Notes: generated by a model from the sequence alone, not told the origin. Shown: positions 34,336 to 43,921, numbered from the stretch's first letter. The stretch is 64,000 nt of DNA from Pseudomonas asiatica (GCF_040214835.1 NZ_CP157874.1:249001-313000), one strand, 5' to 3'. Translations and numbers: made by a program.

Positions 34336-35166
34336 TTACGACTCCGCCGCTGGGCTGTAGACCCGCGGTGCGCTGTGCTTGGGCAGATGGATAAGGTTGA
34401 GGTTGTGCTTGCGCGCCCATTGCAGGGCAAGACCGGTGGGCGCCGACAGGCTGACCAGGGTCTGGATACCGGCCCGCAGCACCTTCTGGATCAGCTCCAG
34501 GCTGCATCGGCTGGTGACGATGGCCAGGCCACCCTGGCTGTCGATGCCTTGGCGCAGCAAGGCGCCGATCAGCTTGTCGAGGGCATTGTGCCGGCCGATG
34601 TCTTCGCGGCCGAGCAGCAGTTCGCCGTGGCGGTCCATGAACAGCGCCGCATGCACCGCGCCGCAGTGCTGGCCGAGGGGCTGGAAGGCATCGATGCGCT
34701 CACGCAGGCCGACCAGCCATTGCGCCGGTGGCAAGGGTGCGCCAGGCAACTTGGCCAGCTCTGGCAGTGCCTGCTCCAGCGCTTCGACCCCGCACAGGCC
34801 GCAACCACTGGTGCCGGCCAGCTGGCGGCGCTGGTTTTTCAGGTTCCAGAACGCACGGCTGGAAATCTCCAGGTCGGCATACATTGCCGAGCCGCTGCCG
34901 GAGAGTTTCAGGTCGTAGATTTCCGTGGTGCCTTCCACTATGCCGCTGCCGACACTGAAGCCGACGGCGAAGTCTTCCAGGTCGGTGGGGCTGACCAGCA
35001 TCACCGCCTGATTCAGGCCGTTGTAGACAATGGCCAGGGCCACTTCTTCGGCCAGGGGCGTGCTGTCGCGTCTGGCGTCATTGAGCTGGACGTAATCGTA
35101 GGTGTTGCTGGCGGCGGGCATGGTCAAGGGCGATGAGGCCGCGCAGACCGGAGGTTTGCTGTTCAT
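34336..35166 (-). CDS. fdhD: Formate dehydrogenase accessory sulfurtransferase
   Basis: Carries sulfur from IscS to the molybdenum cofactor of formate dehydrogenases. It has 276 residues (E. coli 277). The Cys pair is in TSGCGLCGVEAL (about residues 126-137). MNSKPPVCAASSPLTMPAAS is the N-terminus with ATG at 35166; an ATG at 35121 would shorten it by 15. It precedes the FdhF-like gene, so it is likely dedicated to that enzyme. Confidence 0.9.
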   Translation of the reverse strand: MNSKPPVCAASSPLTMPAASNTYDYVQLNDARRDSTPLAEEVALAIVYNGLNQAVMLVSPTDLEDFAVGFSVGSGIVEGTTEIYDLKLSGSGSAMYADLEISSRAFWNLKNQRRQLAGTSGCGLCGVEALEQALPELAKLPGAPLPPAQWLVGLRERIDAFQPLGQHCGAVHAALFMDRHGELLLGREDIGRHNALDKLIGALLRQGIDSQGGLAIVTSRCSLELIQKVLRAGIQTLVSLSAPTGLALQWARKHNLNLIHLPKHSAPRVYSPAAES

Positions 35167-35353
35167 CGGGGCTGACTTTTCATCGGGGCTATCGGCAGCT
35201 TTCAGATAGCACAAGCCTAGGCGTGCGGGCCGGCGGCGTCTAATCGCTAGGGTCTATGCCTTGATAGACCGCGTCGATTGGTCGCATGGGGGCGCCAGGG
35301 GAAAAGCTGGCCTAGACTGCTGTGTCCGAGGTTTCGTCAACAAGGAGAGCGCT

Positions 35354-35794
35354 ATGAGCTTGTTCAGTTTCGTCAAGGAAGCGGGCGAGAAGTTGATCGA
35401 CCTGCTGACCCCCGGCAATGCCAATGCCGAAGAGCAGCTGAAGAAACACGTGGAAAGTGTCGGCCTGGGCAACCCGAATATCACGGCCACTGTAGAGGGC
35501 GACACGATCATCCTCAAGGGTGAGGTGGCCAGCCAGGAGGAGAAGGAGAAGATCATCCTGGCGGCGGGCAACGTCGCTGGCGTGGCCAGTGTCGATGACC
35601 AGATCACCGTGACCGGACCGGTGGCCCAGGCCGCGCGGTTCGTGACGGTGGAGAAGGGTGATACGTTGAGCGCCATTTCGAAGAAGGTGTATGGCGACCC
35701 CAACAAGTATCAGAAGATCTTCGAGGCCAACAAGCCGATGCTCAAGCACCCGGACAAGATCTATCCGGGGCAGGTGTTGCGTATTCCTGACTGA
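35354..35794 (+). CDS. kbp: BON-LysM domain protein (Kbp/YgaU-like)
   Basis: 146 residues with a BON domain (about 22-90) and a C-terminal LysM domain (about 96-146; VEKGDTLSAISKKVYGDPNK). The same architecture and length as E. coli Kbp, which binds K+ and helps cells in high K+. No signal peptide is visible, so it is probably cytoplasmic. ATG 35354 with AAGGAGAG upstream. Its gene stands alone and is followed by a REP pair. Confidence 0.88.
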   Translation: MSLFSFVKEAGEKLIDLLTPGNANAEEQLKKHVESVGLGNPNITATVEGDTIILKGEVASQEEKEKIILAAGNVAGVASVDDQITVTGPVAQAARFVTVEKGDTLSAISKKVYGDPNKYQKIFEANKPMLKHPDKIYPGQVLRIPD

Positions 35795-35809
35795 TCTCTG
35801 CAGCCTGTA

Positions 35810-35904
35810 CCGGCCTCTTCGCGGGTAAACCCGCTCCCACAGGGATCGCACACAGTTCAGACCTGTGGTGATCCTGTGGGAGCGGGTTTACCCGCGAAAG
35901 GGCC
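35810..35904. repeat. Inverted REP pair, family A
   Basis: Inverted GCGGGTAAACCCGC pair lying between the convergent genes kbp and yrfG, ending two bases before the yrfG stop. Confidence 0.93.
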
Positions 35905-35905
35905 T

Positions 35906-36568
35906 TCACAGGCCTACCAATAATTCCCGGTAATCCTCGACCGCCGCAAACTCCTCGGTATCCCGCGGCCCTGCCTGGCTATCCGGCTGGCGCACCGCCA
36001 GCAGATGCCCCACGCCAAACCGTCGCGCACTGCGCAGAATCGCCAGGGTGTCATCGATGAACAGGCTGCGCTCCGGTTCAAAGCCGATGTCCGCCTGCAA
36101 TGCGTCCCAGAACTGCGGGCTTTCCTTCGGGTAGCCATAGTCATGCGAGCTGATCAGCCGTTCGAAATACGGCGCCAGCTCCACCCGCTCCAGCTTCAGC
36201 GACAGCGAATCCCGGTGCGCATTGGTGATCATCACCACGCGCTTGCCCGCGTCGCGGATAGCGGCAAGGAAAGTATCGGCATCCGGGCGCAGGGCGATCA
36301 GGTCGGCGATTTCCTGTTTCAGCTCGCGGATCGGCAGCCGCAGTTCGCGGCTCCAGAAGTCCAGGCAATACCAGTTCAGCGTGCCGGCATTGCGTTCGAA
36401 CAGCGGCTGCAGCTCCATTTCCGCCATGGCCCGGCTCACCCCGTGCAGCTCGGCATAGCGCTGGGGCAGGTGGTCCAGCCAGAAGCGGTTGTCGTAATGC
36501 AGGTCGAGCAGGGTGCCATCCATGTCCAGCAGGACGGTATCGATGGCAGACCAGGGAAGAACAGGCAT
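35906..36568 (-). CDS. yrfG: GMP/IMP nucleotidase, HAD family
   Basis: HAD-superfamily nucleotidase of 220 residues. Motif I DMDGTLLDL with D15 and D17, motif II VVMITNAHRDSL, and motif III with SLFIDDTLAILRSA. Homologous to E. coli YrfG, which dephosphorylates GMP and IMP. Start ATG 36568 with GAGAG upstream; an in-frame extension to 36727 is ignored. Divergent from nudE, as in other gamma-proteobacteria. Confidence 0.9.
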   Translation of the reverse strand: MPVLPWSAIDTVLLDMDGTLLDLHYDNRFWLDHLPQRYAELHGVSRAMAEMELQPLFERNAGTLNWYCLDFWSRELRLPIRELKQEIADLIALRPDADTFLAAIRDAGKRVVMITNAHRDSLSLKLERVELAPYFERLISSHDYGYPKESPQFWDALQADIGFEPERSLFIDDTLAILRSARRFGVGHLLAVRQPDSQAGPRDTEEFAAVEDYRELLVGL

Positions 36569-36632
36569 GGGAAACTCTCGATCAGTCGGCAAGCCACGGT
36601 ATAGTAACCCGTTCACGCCAAGGAGCCGCCCC

Positions 36633-37199
36633 ATGCGCCAGAAACCCACCGTCCTCAGCCGCGAAATCGTCGCCAGCAGCCGCCTGTTTCGCGTCGAAGC
36701 CGTGCAATTGCGCTTCAGCAATGGCAACGAGCGTACCTACGAGCGCCTGGTGGGCCGGGGTAATGGCTACGGCGCGGTGATGATCGTGGCCATGCTCGAT
36801 GCCGAGCACGCGGTGCTGGTGGAGGAATACTGCGGCGGCACCGACGAATACGAGCTGTCGCTGCCCAAAGGCCTGATCGAGCCGGGCGAGGACGTGCTGG
36901 CGGCAGCCGACCGGGAGCTCAAGGAAGAGGCCGGTTTTGGCGCGCGCCAGCTGGAGCACCTGACCGAGCTGTCGCTGTCGCCGGGCTACATGAGCCAGAA
37001 GATCCAGGTGGTGCTGGCCAGCGACCTTTACGAGGAGCGCCTGGAGGGCGACGAGCCGGAGCCGATGCGGGTCGACAAGGTCAACCTGCGCGAACTCTCG
37101 GCCCTGGCCATGCACCCACAGTTCACCGAGGGGCGTGCCCTGGCGGCGCTGTACCTGGCGCGTGACCTGCTGATTCAGCGGGGGCTGCTGGAAGCATGA
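36633..37199 (+). CDS. nudE: ADP compounds hydrolase NudE
   Basis: Nudix hydrolase of 188 residues (E. coli 186), acting on ADP-ribose, Ap3A and NADH. The Nudix box is GLIEPGEDVLAAADRELKEE followed by AGFG (about residues 88-111). RBS AAGGAG precedes the ATG at 36633. It overlaps cysQ by four bases (ATGA). Its place next to cysQ and yrfG is conserved. Confidence 0.93.
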   Translation: MRQKPTVLSREIVASSRLFRVEAVQLRFSNGNERTYERLVGRGNGYGAVMIVAMLDAEHAVLVEEYCGGTDEYELSLPKGLIEPGEDVLAAADRELKEEAGFGARQLEHLTELSLSPGYMSQKIQVVLASDLYEERLEGDEPEPMRVDKVNLRELSALAMHPQFTEGRALAALYLARDLLIQRGLLEA

Positions 37200-38014
37200 A
37201 CGACCTGCAATTGATGCACGAAGTGGTCAAGCTGGCCCTGTTGGCGGGCGAAGCGATCTTGCCGTTCTGGCGCGCCGATGTGGCCGTGACGAACAAGGCC
37301 GACGATTCGCCGGTCACCGCCGCCGACCTGGCGGCGCACCGGGTGATTGCCGATGGCCTGCTGGCGCTGGCGCCGCAGATCCCGGTTCTGTCCGAAGAGG
37401 ACTGCAACATTCCGCTGGCCGAGCGTCAGGGCTGGAGCCGCTGGTGGCTGGTCGACCCGCTGGACGGCACCAAGGAATTCATTGCCGGCAGCGAAGAGTT
37501 CACGGTCAACATCGCCCTGGTCGAAAACGGCGAGGTGGTGTTTGGCGTGGTTTCCATGCCGACCAACGGGCGCTGCTACTTCGGTGGTCGCGGGTTGGGC
37601 GCATGGCGTGCGGAAGTGGGTGAGGCCGCCCAGGCGATCCAGGTACGCAACGCGCCGCCGGCGGATGGGCGTTTCACCGTGGTTGCCAGCCGTCGCCATT
37701 CCAGCCCGGAACAGGAAGCCTTGTTGGCCGGGTTGGGGGCTGCGGTGGGTGAGCTGGAGCTGGCCAATATCGGCAGTTCGCTGAAGTTCTGCCTGTTGGC
37801 CGAGGGCAGCGCCGATTGCTATCCGCGCCTGGCACCGACCTCGCAGTGGGATACCGCGGCGGCGCAGGGCGTGGTGGAAGGTGCTGGTGGGGAGGTAATC
37901 GGACTGGATGGCTTGCCGTTCCGGTACCCGGCGCGGGAGTCGTTGCTCAACCCGCATTTCCTGGCGTTGCCGGCAAATGCTGCGTGGCGCCAAGCCTTCC
38001 TGAGCCTGATCTGA
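37196..38014 (+). CDS. cysQ: 3'(2'),5'-bisphosphate nucleotidase
   Basis: Removes the 3'-phosphate from PAP, which is formed when PAPS is used in sulfate assimilation. It has 272 residues. The inositol monophosphatase-like metal site is LVDPLDGTKEFI (about 85-96), and the second motif is APTSQWDTAAAQGVVE (about 213-228). ATG 37196 overlaps nudE (ATGA). Links to the sulfur pathway at the left of the window by function, not by operon. Confidence 0.93.
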   Translation: MNDLQLMHEVVKLALLAGEAILPFWRADVAVTNKADDSPVTAADLAAHRVIADGLLALAPQIPVLSEEDCNIPLAERQGWSRWWLVDPLDGTKEFIAGSEEFTVNIALVENGEVVFGVVSMPTNGRCYFGGRGLGAWRAEVGEAAQAIQVRNAPPADGRFTVVASRRHSSPEQEALLAGLGAAVGELELANIGSSLKFCLLAEGSADCYPRLAPTSQWDTAAAQGVVEGAGGEVIGLDGLPFRYPARESLLNPHFLALPANAAWRQAFLSLI

Positions 38015-38030
38015 CAGGCGGACATGATCG

Positions 38031-38149
38031 TGTAGGAGCGGCCTTGTGTCGCGATCGGGCCGCAGCGCGGCCCCAGGGTTTCAGCATTGCCGCATTAATT
38101 GCCGGGGCCGCGTCGCGGCCCGATCGCGACACAAGGCCGCTCCTACAGG
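38031..38149. repeat. Inverted REP pair, family B
   Basis: Inverted B-type copies between the convergent genes cysQ and the YiiD-type thioesterase gene. Confidence 0.92.
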
Positions 38150-38170
38150 AGTCGCGACAGTCCATTGGTT

Positions 38171-38626
38171 TCAGCGGTGCAGCACGTACTGGCCGCTGAA
38201 GGTAACAGCAGGCTCGTCACTACCGGCATTGCTCACCGTGGTCTCCAGCGTCAACCGTGCCCTCCCGCGGCGCTGGTACATGGTCAAGAACCGCTCCCAG
38301 GTCTTTTCATCCGGCGCCGCACAGCGCGCCACCGCCGCCCCGGTAACCGGCAGCGGATAACTGATCTGCCCTTCCTGGATGACGATATGCCCGTCATCGA
38401 TCCCCAACTCGCGCAAGCGCAGGTGCAGCCACCCCCAACCCACCAGCACCGCGGCGCAGTACAGGCTGCCGCCGAACATGGTGCTCTTGTGGTTGACGTT
38501 GGCCGCCAGCGGCAATTGCAGGCGCAGGGTGTGCTGCTGCCAATCGAGCACTTCCAGGCCCATTTCGCGGGTCAGGGGGATGTCGCCGTGCAGGACGGAC
38601 TGCAAGTACTGGCTATCGGTGTTCAT
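38171..38626 (-). CDS. YiiD C-terminal-type (putative) thioesterase
   Basis: 151 residues with the hotdog fold of the YiiD_C family. The block NVNHKSTMFGGSLYCAAVLV (about 44-63) is the recognisable motif. Its ATG overlaps the dctD stop as TAATG, so it is coupled to the dicarboxylate regulator. Function unknown. Confidence 0.82.
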   Translation of the reverse strand: MNTDSQYLQSVLHGDIPLTREMGLEVLDWQQHTLRLQLPLAANVNHKSTMFGGSLYCAAVLVGWGWLHLRLRELGIDDGHIVIQEGQISYPLPVTGAAVARCAAPDEKTWERFLTMYQRRGRARLTLETTVSNAGSDEPAVTFSGQYVLHR

Positions 38627-40032
38627 TAACGGTTGTCCTCTTGATCGTCATGCCCGCCGCTACCGCCGTCGAAGCTCAAGCCATGCTTGCGCAGCTTATC
38701 GTGGAGGGTCTTGCGGGGGATGCCCAGCGCCTCGGCCAGGCTGCGCATGGAGCTGTGTGGCTGGGCCAGTTCGGCAGCGATCAGCGAGCGTTCGAACTGC
38801 TCGACCTGTTCGCTGAGGTTGCCGCTCGGCATCGGTACCGCAGGCATTGCCGCAGGTGGCGCCTGGCCGTCCAGGGCCAGTTCCAGGCCAAGGGCGAAAC
38901 GCTCGGCGGCGTTCTGCAGCTCGCGTACGTTACCGGGCCAGTCGTGACGCAGCAGCATGGCGCGCTGGGCCGGCTGCAAGGCGTGTGGCGGCAGGCCATG
39001 GCGCTGGCTGGCGGCGTCGGCGAAGTGCTGGAACAGCACCAGGATGTCATCGCCGCGTTCGCGCAGCGGTGGAATACGCAGCGGCGCCACGTTCAGGCGG
39101 TAATACAGGTCGGCGCGGAAACGCCCCTGGTCGGCTGACTGGCGCAGGTCCTCCTTGGTCGCGGCGATGATGCGGATGTCCAGCGGGATCAGCTGGTTGC
39201 CACCCAGGCGCTCGACCACCCGTTCCTGCAACATGCGCAGCAGTTTCACCTGCACATCCAGGCTCATGCTCTCGATTTCGTCGAGGAACAGCGTGCCACC
39301 GTTGGCGAACTCGAACTTGCCGATGCGGCGTTTCTGCGCGCCGGTGAACGCCCCAGGCTCATGGCCGAACAGCTCGCTTTCGACCACCGACTCGGCCAGT
39401 GCGCCGGCGTTGATCGCCACGAACGGCCCGTCGCGGCGGCTGGACAGGTCGTGCAGGGCGCGGGCCACCACCTCTTTGCCGGCACCGGTCTCACCCAGGA
39501 TCAGCACATCGGCGCGGGTGCCGGCCAGGGCGCCGATCTGCTCGCGCAGGCGCTGCATGGACGGCGACTGGCCCACCAAGCGGGTGGCCAATTGCTGACG
39601 GTCGCTCAGGGCCAGGCGCAAGCTGCGGTTGTCCAGCACCAGGCGGCGCAGGGCCAGGGCGCGGCGCACGCTGTCCAGCAGGGCGTCGCTGGCAAAGGGC
39701 TTTTCCAGAAAGTCGTAGGCGCCGGCGCGCATCGCCTGCACCGCCAGCGGCACATCGCCGTGGCCGGTGATCAGCAGCACCGGCAGCTCGTTGTCACGGC
39801 CGTGCAGTTGTTCCAGCAGCTGCAGGCCATCGATGCCCGGCATGCGGATGTCGCTGACCACCACCCCGGGCCAGTCGGCCTCGATGCGTTCGGCCAGGCC
39901 CTGGGCATCGGCCAGGGCGACCACCTTGAGCCCGGCCAGGTCCAGGGTCTGGCTCAGGGCCTGGCGCAGGTGCGGGTCATCATCGACCAGGATGACCTGG
40001 GCTCGGCTGTCGATCAGTGTCTCGGTGGTCAT
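38626..40032 (-). CDS. dctD: Sigma-54-dependent response regulator (DctD type)
   Basis: 468 residues: receiver domain (about 12-125) with D61 in VVVSDIRMPGIDG, AAA+ sigma-54 activation domain (about 150-380) with Walker A GETGAGKEV and the GAFTGA loop GHEPGAFTGAQKR, and a Fis-type HTH at the C-terminus (RSLAEALGIPRKTLHDKLRK). In P. aeruginosa the same neighbourhood (rmlC-dctB-dctD) controls C4-dicarboxylate uptake, so DctD is the most likely identity. The regulated dctPQM genes are not here. Coupled to dctB (ATGA). Confidence 0.87.
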   Translation of the reverse strand: MTTETLIDSRAQVILVDDDPHLRQALSQTLDLAGLKVVALADAQGLAERIEADWPGVVVSDIRMPGIDGLQLLEQLHGRDNELPVLLITGHGDVPLAVQAMRAGAYDFLEKPFASDALLDSVRRALALRRLVLDNRSLRLALSDRQQLATRLVGQSPSMQRLREQIGALAGTRADVLILGETGAGKEVVARALHDLSSRRDGPFVAINAGALAESVVESELFGHEPGAFTGAQKRRIGKFEFANGGTLFLDEIESMSLDVQVKLLRMLQERVVERLGGNQLIPLDIRIIAATKEDLRQSADQGRFRADLYYRLNVAPLRIPPLRERGDDILVLFQHFADAASQRHGLPPHALQPAQRAMLLRHDWPGNVRELQNAAERFALGLELALDGQAPPAAMPAVPMPSGNLSEQVEQFERSLIAAELAQPHSSMRSLAEALGIPRKTLHDKLRKHGLSFDGGSGGHDDQEDNR

Positions 40033-41843
40033 GCCGAGGGGTCCTCCGAATTGGGCAAAGTAGCGCCAGGCGCGGCCACACGCAGCTGCAGGGTCAGCAG
40101 AGCGCCACCCTCCGGGTGGTTGGCCAGTAGCAGTTCACCGCCCAGGGCGCGCATCAGGCTTTCGCAGATGGCCAGGCCCAGGCCCAGGCCCTGGGTGCGG
40201 GTCTTGGTGGTGAAGAACGGCTCCTTGGCGTGCTCCAGGGCCTGGCGGCTGAAGCCGGGGCCGTTGTCGCGAATGTACAGGTAGACGCAGTCATCGCGCT
40301 GCTCGGCACTTAGCCACAGGCGGCGCGGGTTGGCCTTTTCGGTCAGGGCGTCGAGGGCATTGGCCAGCAGGTTGCCAAGCACCTGGCGCAGGCGGGTCTC
40401 GCCGGCCTGTACCCACAAGGTGGCTTCCGGCAGGTCGCGGATCAGCTCGACGGCCATCGCCCGGCGGCGCTTGGCCAGCAGCGCCAAGGCATCGTCCAGG
40501 GCCGGCTGCAGGGCCACGCTCTCCGGGGCATGGCGGTCACGACGGGCGAAGGCGCGCAGGTGGGCGATGATCGAGGCCATGCGCCCGGTCAGCTCGCCGA
40601 TCAGCTTGAGGTTGCCACGGGCGTCCTCGGTACGCTGGTGGTCGAGCAGGATCTCGGCGTTTTCCGCGTAGCTGCGGATGGCGGCCAGCGGCTGGTTGAG
40701 TTCGTGGCTGATGCTGGCCGACATGGTGCCGAGCACCGACAGCTTGCCGGCCTGCACCAGTTCGTCCTGGGCGCGTACGGCCTCCTGTTGGGCGTTCTCG
40801 CGCTCCAGCACGGCGCTCTTGAGCCGGGTGTTCAGGCCTTCGAGGTCGGCGGTGCGCTCGGCCACGCGTTTTTCCAGTTCCTGGCGGCCACGTGCCTCGA
40901 AGTCGATGCGGTCGATGTAGTGACGGCGCCGCTGCATCACCAGGCCGGCCAGCAGCATCAGCACCAGCAGGGTGCCAGCGCCGATGGCCATCACGGTTTG
41001 CACCGAACGGTCGACCAGCATGCGCGGGGCGAGGATGCTGACCTGCCAGCCGGTTTCCTTGATGTCGCGGGTCTGGCTGATCCATGCGTCCTGGTTTAGC
41101 ACCAGCGGTTGCGGGGCCTGGGTCGGGTAGGGCTGGATGGCGATGATGGCCTGGCGCTCGGCCTCGGTCAGCGCGCGGGTCGCGCGGAAGCGCCAGTCGG
41201 GCCGCGAGGTCAGGATGACCACGCCATTGTGGTCGGTCAGCAACAGCTGCTCGGGGGTGCGGCCCCACAAGGTTTCGGTGTGGTCGAGGTCGACCTTGAC
41301 CACCAGTACGCCAACGATGCGTTCACGGTCTCGCACGGCGGCGGCGAAGAAGTAACCGCGCTTGGCCGATGTGGTGCCCTGGCCAAAGAAGCGCCCCAGG
41401 CGGCCGGCCATGGCTTCGTTGAAGTAGGGGCGGAAGGCGAAGTTGCGGCCGACGAAGCTGTCGCGCTTGTCCCAGTTGGAGGCGGCCAGGGTGTTGCCGC
41501 TGACGTCCATCAGGTACATCACCTCGGCGCCAGTCTGCTGGACGATGTCCTTGAGCAGGCGGTTGGCGTTTGTCACCGCTTCCAGGCGGAACGGGTCGGC
41601 CAGCACCCCGCGCAGCGCCGGCAGGTCGCCGAGTATCTGCGGCAAGGTTTCGTAGCGGTGCAGGGTACCGAGCAGGTTGGCGACGTACAGGTCGAGGGTC
41701 TGGCGGTTCTGCGAGGCCAGTTCTTCCTGGTAGTAACGTTCGGCCAGGTGATGCAGGGGCCACAGTAACGGGGCCAGGCACAGGGCCAACAGGGCCAGGC
41801 TGCGCCAGCGGGGACGGCGTGGGGGCGTGGGTTTTGCAATCAT
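40029..41843 (-). CDS. dctB: DctB-type sensor histidine kinase
   Basis: 604 residues. N-terminal membrane segment (about 16-33) and a second (about 288-309) enclose a periplasmic double-Cache-like sensor domain. HisKA with phospho-His is SASISHELNQPLAAIRSYAE, and HATPase_c has GNLLANALDALTEK and GLGLGLAICESL. ATG 41843 is used (a GTG lies one codon earlier). Operon with dctD, overlapping by four bases. Assignment to C4-dicarboxylates is by gene order with P. aeruginosa. Confidence 0.85.
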   Translation of the reverse strand: MIAKPTPPRRPRWRSLALLALCLAPLLWPLHHLAERYYQEELASQNRQTLDLYVANLLGTLHRYETLPQILGDLPALRGVLADPFRLEAVTNANRLLKDIVQQTGAEVMYLMDVSGNTLAASNWDKRDSFVGRNFAFRPYFNEAMAGRLGRFFGQGTTSAKRGYFFAAAVRDRERIVGVLVVKVDLDHTETLWGRTPEQLLLTDHNGVVILTSRPDWRFRATRALTEAERQAIIAIQPYPTQAPQPLVLNQDAWISQTRDIKETGWQVSILAPRMLVDRSVQTVMAIGAGTLLVLMLLAGLVMQRRRHYIDRIDFEARGRQELEKRVAERTADLEGLNTRLKSAVLERENAQQEAVRAQDELVQAGKLSVLGTMSASISHELNQPLAAIRSYAENAEILLDHQRTEDARGNLKLIGELTGRMASIIAHLRAFARRDRHAPESVALQPALDDALALLAKRRRAMAVELIRDLPEATLWVQAGETRLRQVLGNLLANALDALTEKANPRRLWLSAEQRDDCVYLYIRDNGPGFSRQALEHAKEPFFTTKTRTQGLGLGLAICESLMRALGGELLLANHPEGGALLTLQLRVAAPGATLPNSEDPSA

Positions 41844-41885
41844 CACGTAAAGGCGCCAGAAAAGTCTGCCGCAATTATGCGCTAG

Positions 41886-42431
41886 TTAAGGCAGCAGTTC
41901 CGCCTCTGCCAGTGGCAGGCCGAGCTTGTCCTTGTCCGACAGCACCGGTGGCTGCTGCAGCTCCCAGTCGATGGCCAGCGTCGGGTCATCCCAGCGGATG
42001 CAGCGGTCGGCGCCCGGGTTGTAGTAGTCGGTGGTCTTGTAGAGAAACTCGGCCGACTCGCTCATCACCGCAAAGCCATGGGCGAAGCCGGGCGGAATCC
42101 ACAACTGGCGATGATTGTCGGCCGACAGCTGCACCGCGACCCATTGGCCGAAGGTTGGCGAGCTCTTGCGCACGTCCACGGCAATATCACGGATTTCCCC
42201 CTGCACCACGCGCACCAGCTTGCCTTGGGTGTTTGCCACCTGATAGTGCAGGCCACGCAGCACACCCTTGATGGAGCGCGAGTGGTTGTCCTGAACGAAC
42301 TCGACATTCACGCCGGTTTTCCGGGCGAACTCACGGGCGTTGAACGCCTCGAAGAAAAAACCACGGCTGTCACCAAAAATCTTTGGCTCGATGATCAGTA
42401 CTTCAGGGATCGCGGTAGGGATGATGTTCAT
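41886..42431 (-). CDS. rmlC: dTDP-4-dehydrorhamnose 3,5-epimerase
   Basis: 181 residues, cupin fold. Characteristic block RGFFFEAFNAREFARKTG, and the catalytic His in RGLHYQVANTQGKLVRVVQG (about 57-76). Makes dTDP-L-rhamnose precursor for surface polysaccharide. ATG 42431; a strong ribosome site is not evident, and the in-frame GTG/ATG starts upstream are unlikely. The other rml genes are absent nearby, so it is separated from a pathway locus. Confidence 0.9.
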   Translation of the reverse strand: MNIIPTAIPEVLIIEPKIFGDSRGFFFEAFNAREFARKTGVNVEFVQDNHSRSIKGVLRGLHYQVANTQGKLVRVVQGEIRDIAVDVRKSSPTFGQWVAVQLSADNHRQLWIPPGFAHGFAVMSESAEFLYKTTDYYNPGADRCIRWDDPTLAIDWELQQPPVLSDKDKLGLPLAEAELLP

Positions 42432-42575
42432 GGCGGTTCGCTGGCCCGTTCTGCTCATGTATTGACCCTAGCCGGTCTGGCCGTTTTTTCCGCCTTGGGC
42501 TTCAACGGCATTCACAAGGGCTGTCTATGGTAGAGGTCGTGCCGCTTTGGTTCTCGGCCAAGGTTGCGTATGTTT

Positions 42576-42651
42576 CGATTGTTATCGATTTACTAGCGGT
42601 ATTTGCTCATGGATTTCCCGATTATCGGGCTTCAAATATCGATATATATCG
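42576..42651. promoter_or_regulatory. Cluster of ATCG-type palindromes before aguA
   Basis: Three inverted repeats within 76 bases: CGAT-TGTT-ATCG (42576-42587), CCCGAT-T-ATCGGG (42617-42629) and CGATATATATCG (42640-42651). They share the half site CGAT. They may be operators for a regulator of agmatine use. Confidence 0.4.
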
Positions 42652-42710
42652 GTTATAAATTGACAAACGCCCCAGCACAGTCCGGCTCAGGGCCATCACA
42701 GAGGTCAACC

Positions 42711-43817
42711 ATGAAAACCCTCAACTCCACTCCCCGTGCCGATGGTTTCCACATGCCCGCCGAGTGGGCCCCGCAAACCCAGGTGTGGATGGTCTGGCCG
42801 GAGCGCCCCGACAACTGGCGCCTGGGCGGCAAGCCGGCGCAGGCTGCCCATGTGACCCTGGCCAAGGCCATTGCCCGCTTCGAGCCGGTAACCGTCGCGG
42901 TTTCCGCTGGCCAGTACGAAAATGCCCGTCGTCAGCTCGACCAGCCGAACATCCGCGTGGTCGAGATCAGCAACGACGACGCCTGGGTGCGTGACACCGG
43001 CCCGACCTTCGTCATCAACGACCAGGGTGAAGTGCGTGGCGTGGACTGGGGCTTCAATGCCTGGGGCGGCTTTGACGGCGGCCTGTACGCACCGTGGAAC
43101 CGCGACGAGGAGCTGGCAGCCAAGGTCCTGGAAATGGAGCGCTGCCAGCGCTACCACACCGAAGGTTTCGTGCTCGAGGGCGGCTCGATCCACGTGGACG
43201 GCGAAGGCACCGTGATCACCACCGAAGAGTGCCTGCTCAATCGCAACCGCAACCCGCACCTGAACCGCGAGCAGATCGAAGCGGTGCTGCGCGACCAGCT
43301 GGCGGTGGACACCGTGGTCTGGCTGCCAGATGGCCTGTACAACGACGAGACCGATGGCCATGTCGACAACTTCTGCTGTTACGTGCGCCCGGGCGAAGTG
43401 TTACTGGCCTGGACCGATGATTCCAACGACCCCAACTATGCACGCTGCCATGCCGCCATGGAGGTGCTGAAGAACACCCGCGATGCCAAGGGCCGTGAAT
43501 TCATCGTGCACAAGATGCCGATCCCGGGCCCGCTGTTCGCCACCGCCGAAGAGTGTGCCGGTGTCGATCAGGTGGCCGGCAGCCAGGAGCGTGACCCGTC
43601 GGTGCGCCTGGCCGGCTCGTACGTGAACTTCCTGATCGTCAACGGCGGTATCATCGCGCCAAGCTTCGACGACCCGGCAGATGCCGAAGCCAGAGCGATT
43701 CTGGCGAAGATCTTCCCCGACCACGAGGTGGTGATGATCCCAGGTCGCGAGTTGTTGTTGGGCGGTGGCAACATCCACTGCCTGACCCAGCAGCAGCCGG
43801 CACCGGTCAAGCGTTGA
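42711..43817 (+). CDS. aguA: Agmatine deiminase
   Basis: Hydrolyses agmatine to N-carbamoylputrescine; cytoplasmic step of the arginine decarboxylase route to putrescine. It has 368 residues, the length in P. aeruginosa. The catalytic Cys357 lies in [11 protein letters not shown] near the end, and [13 protein letters not shown] (about 89-101) is the substrate block. ATG 42711 with GAGGTC upstream. aguB is not adjacent. Confidence 0.95.
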   Translation: MKTLNSTPRADGFHMPAEWAPQTQVWMVWPERPDNWRLGGKPAQAAHVTLAKAIARFEPVTVAVSAGQYENARRQLDQPNIRVVEISNDDAWVRDTGPTFVINDQGEVRGVDWGFNAWGGFDGGLYAPWNRDEELAAKVLEMERCQRYHTEGFVLEGGSIHVDGEGTVITTEECLLNRNRNPHLNREQIEAVLRDQLAVDTVVWLPDGLYNDETDGHVDNFCCYVRPGEVLLAWTDDSNDPNYARCHAAMEVLKNTRDAKGREFIVHKMPIPGPLFATAEECAGVDQVAGSQERDPSVRLAGSYVNFLIVNGGIIAPSFDDPADAEARAILAKIFPDHEVVMIPGRELLLGGGNIHCLTQQQPAPVKR

Positions 43818-43835
43818 GCGCACGGTGAATGAAGG

Positions 43836-43861
43836 GGCCCGTCAGATGACGGGCCTTTTTT
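43836..43861 (+). terminator. Rho-independent terminator of aguA
   Basis: GGCCCGTC-AGAT-GACGGGCC stem followed by a run of T. Confidence 0.92.
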
Positions 43862-43921
43862 GTTTCCGGGGCAGTCCGCAGGCCTGTGCTGGCATATGTT
43901 TTGTATTGTTTTCAGTTAGAT

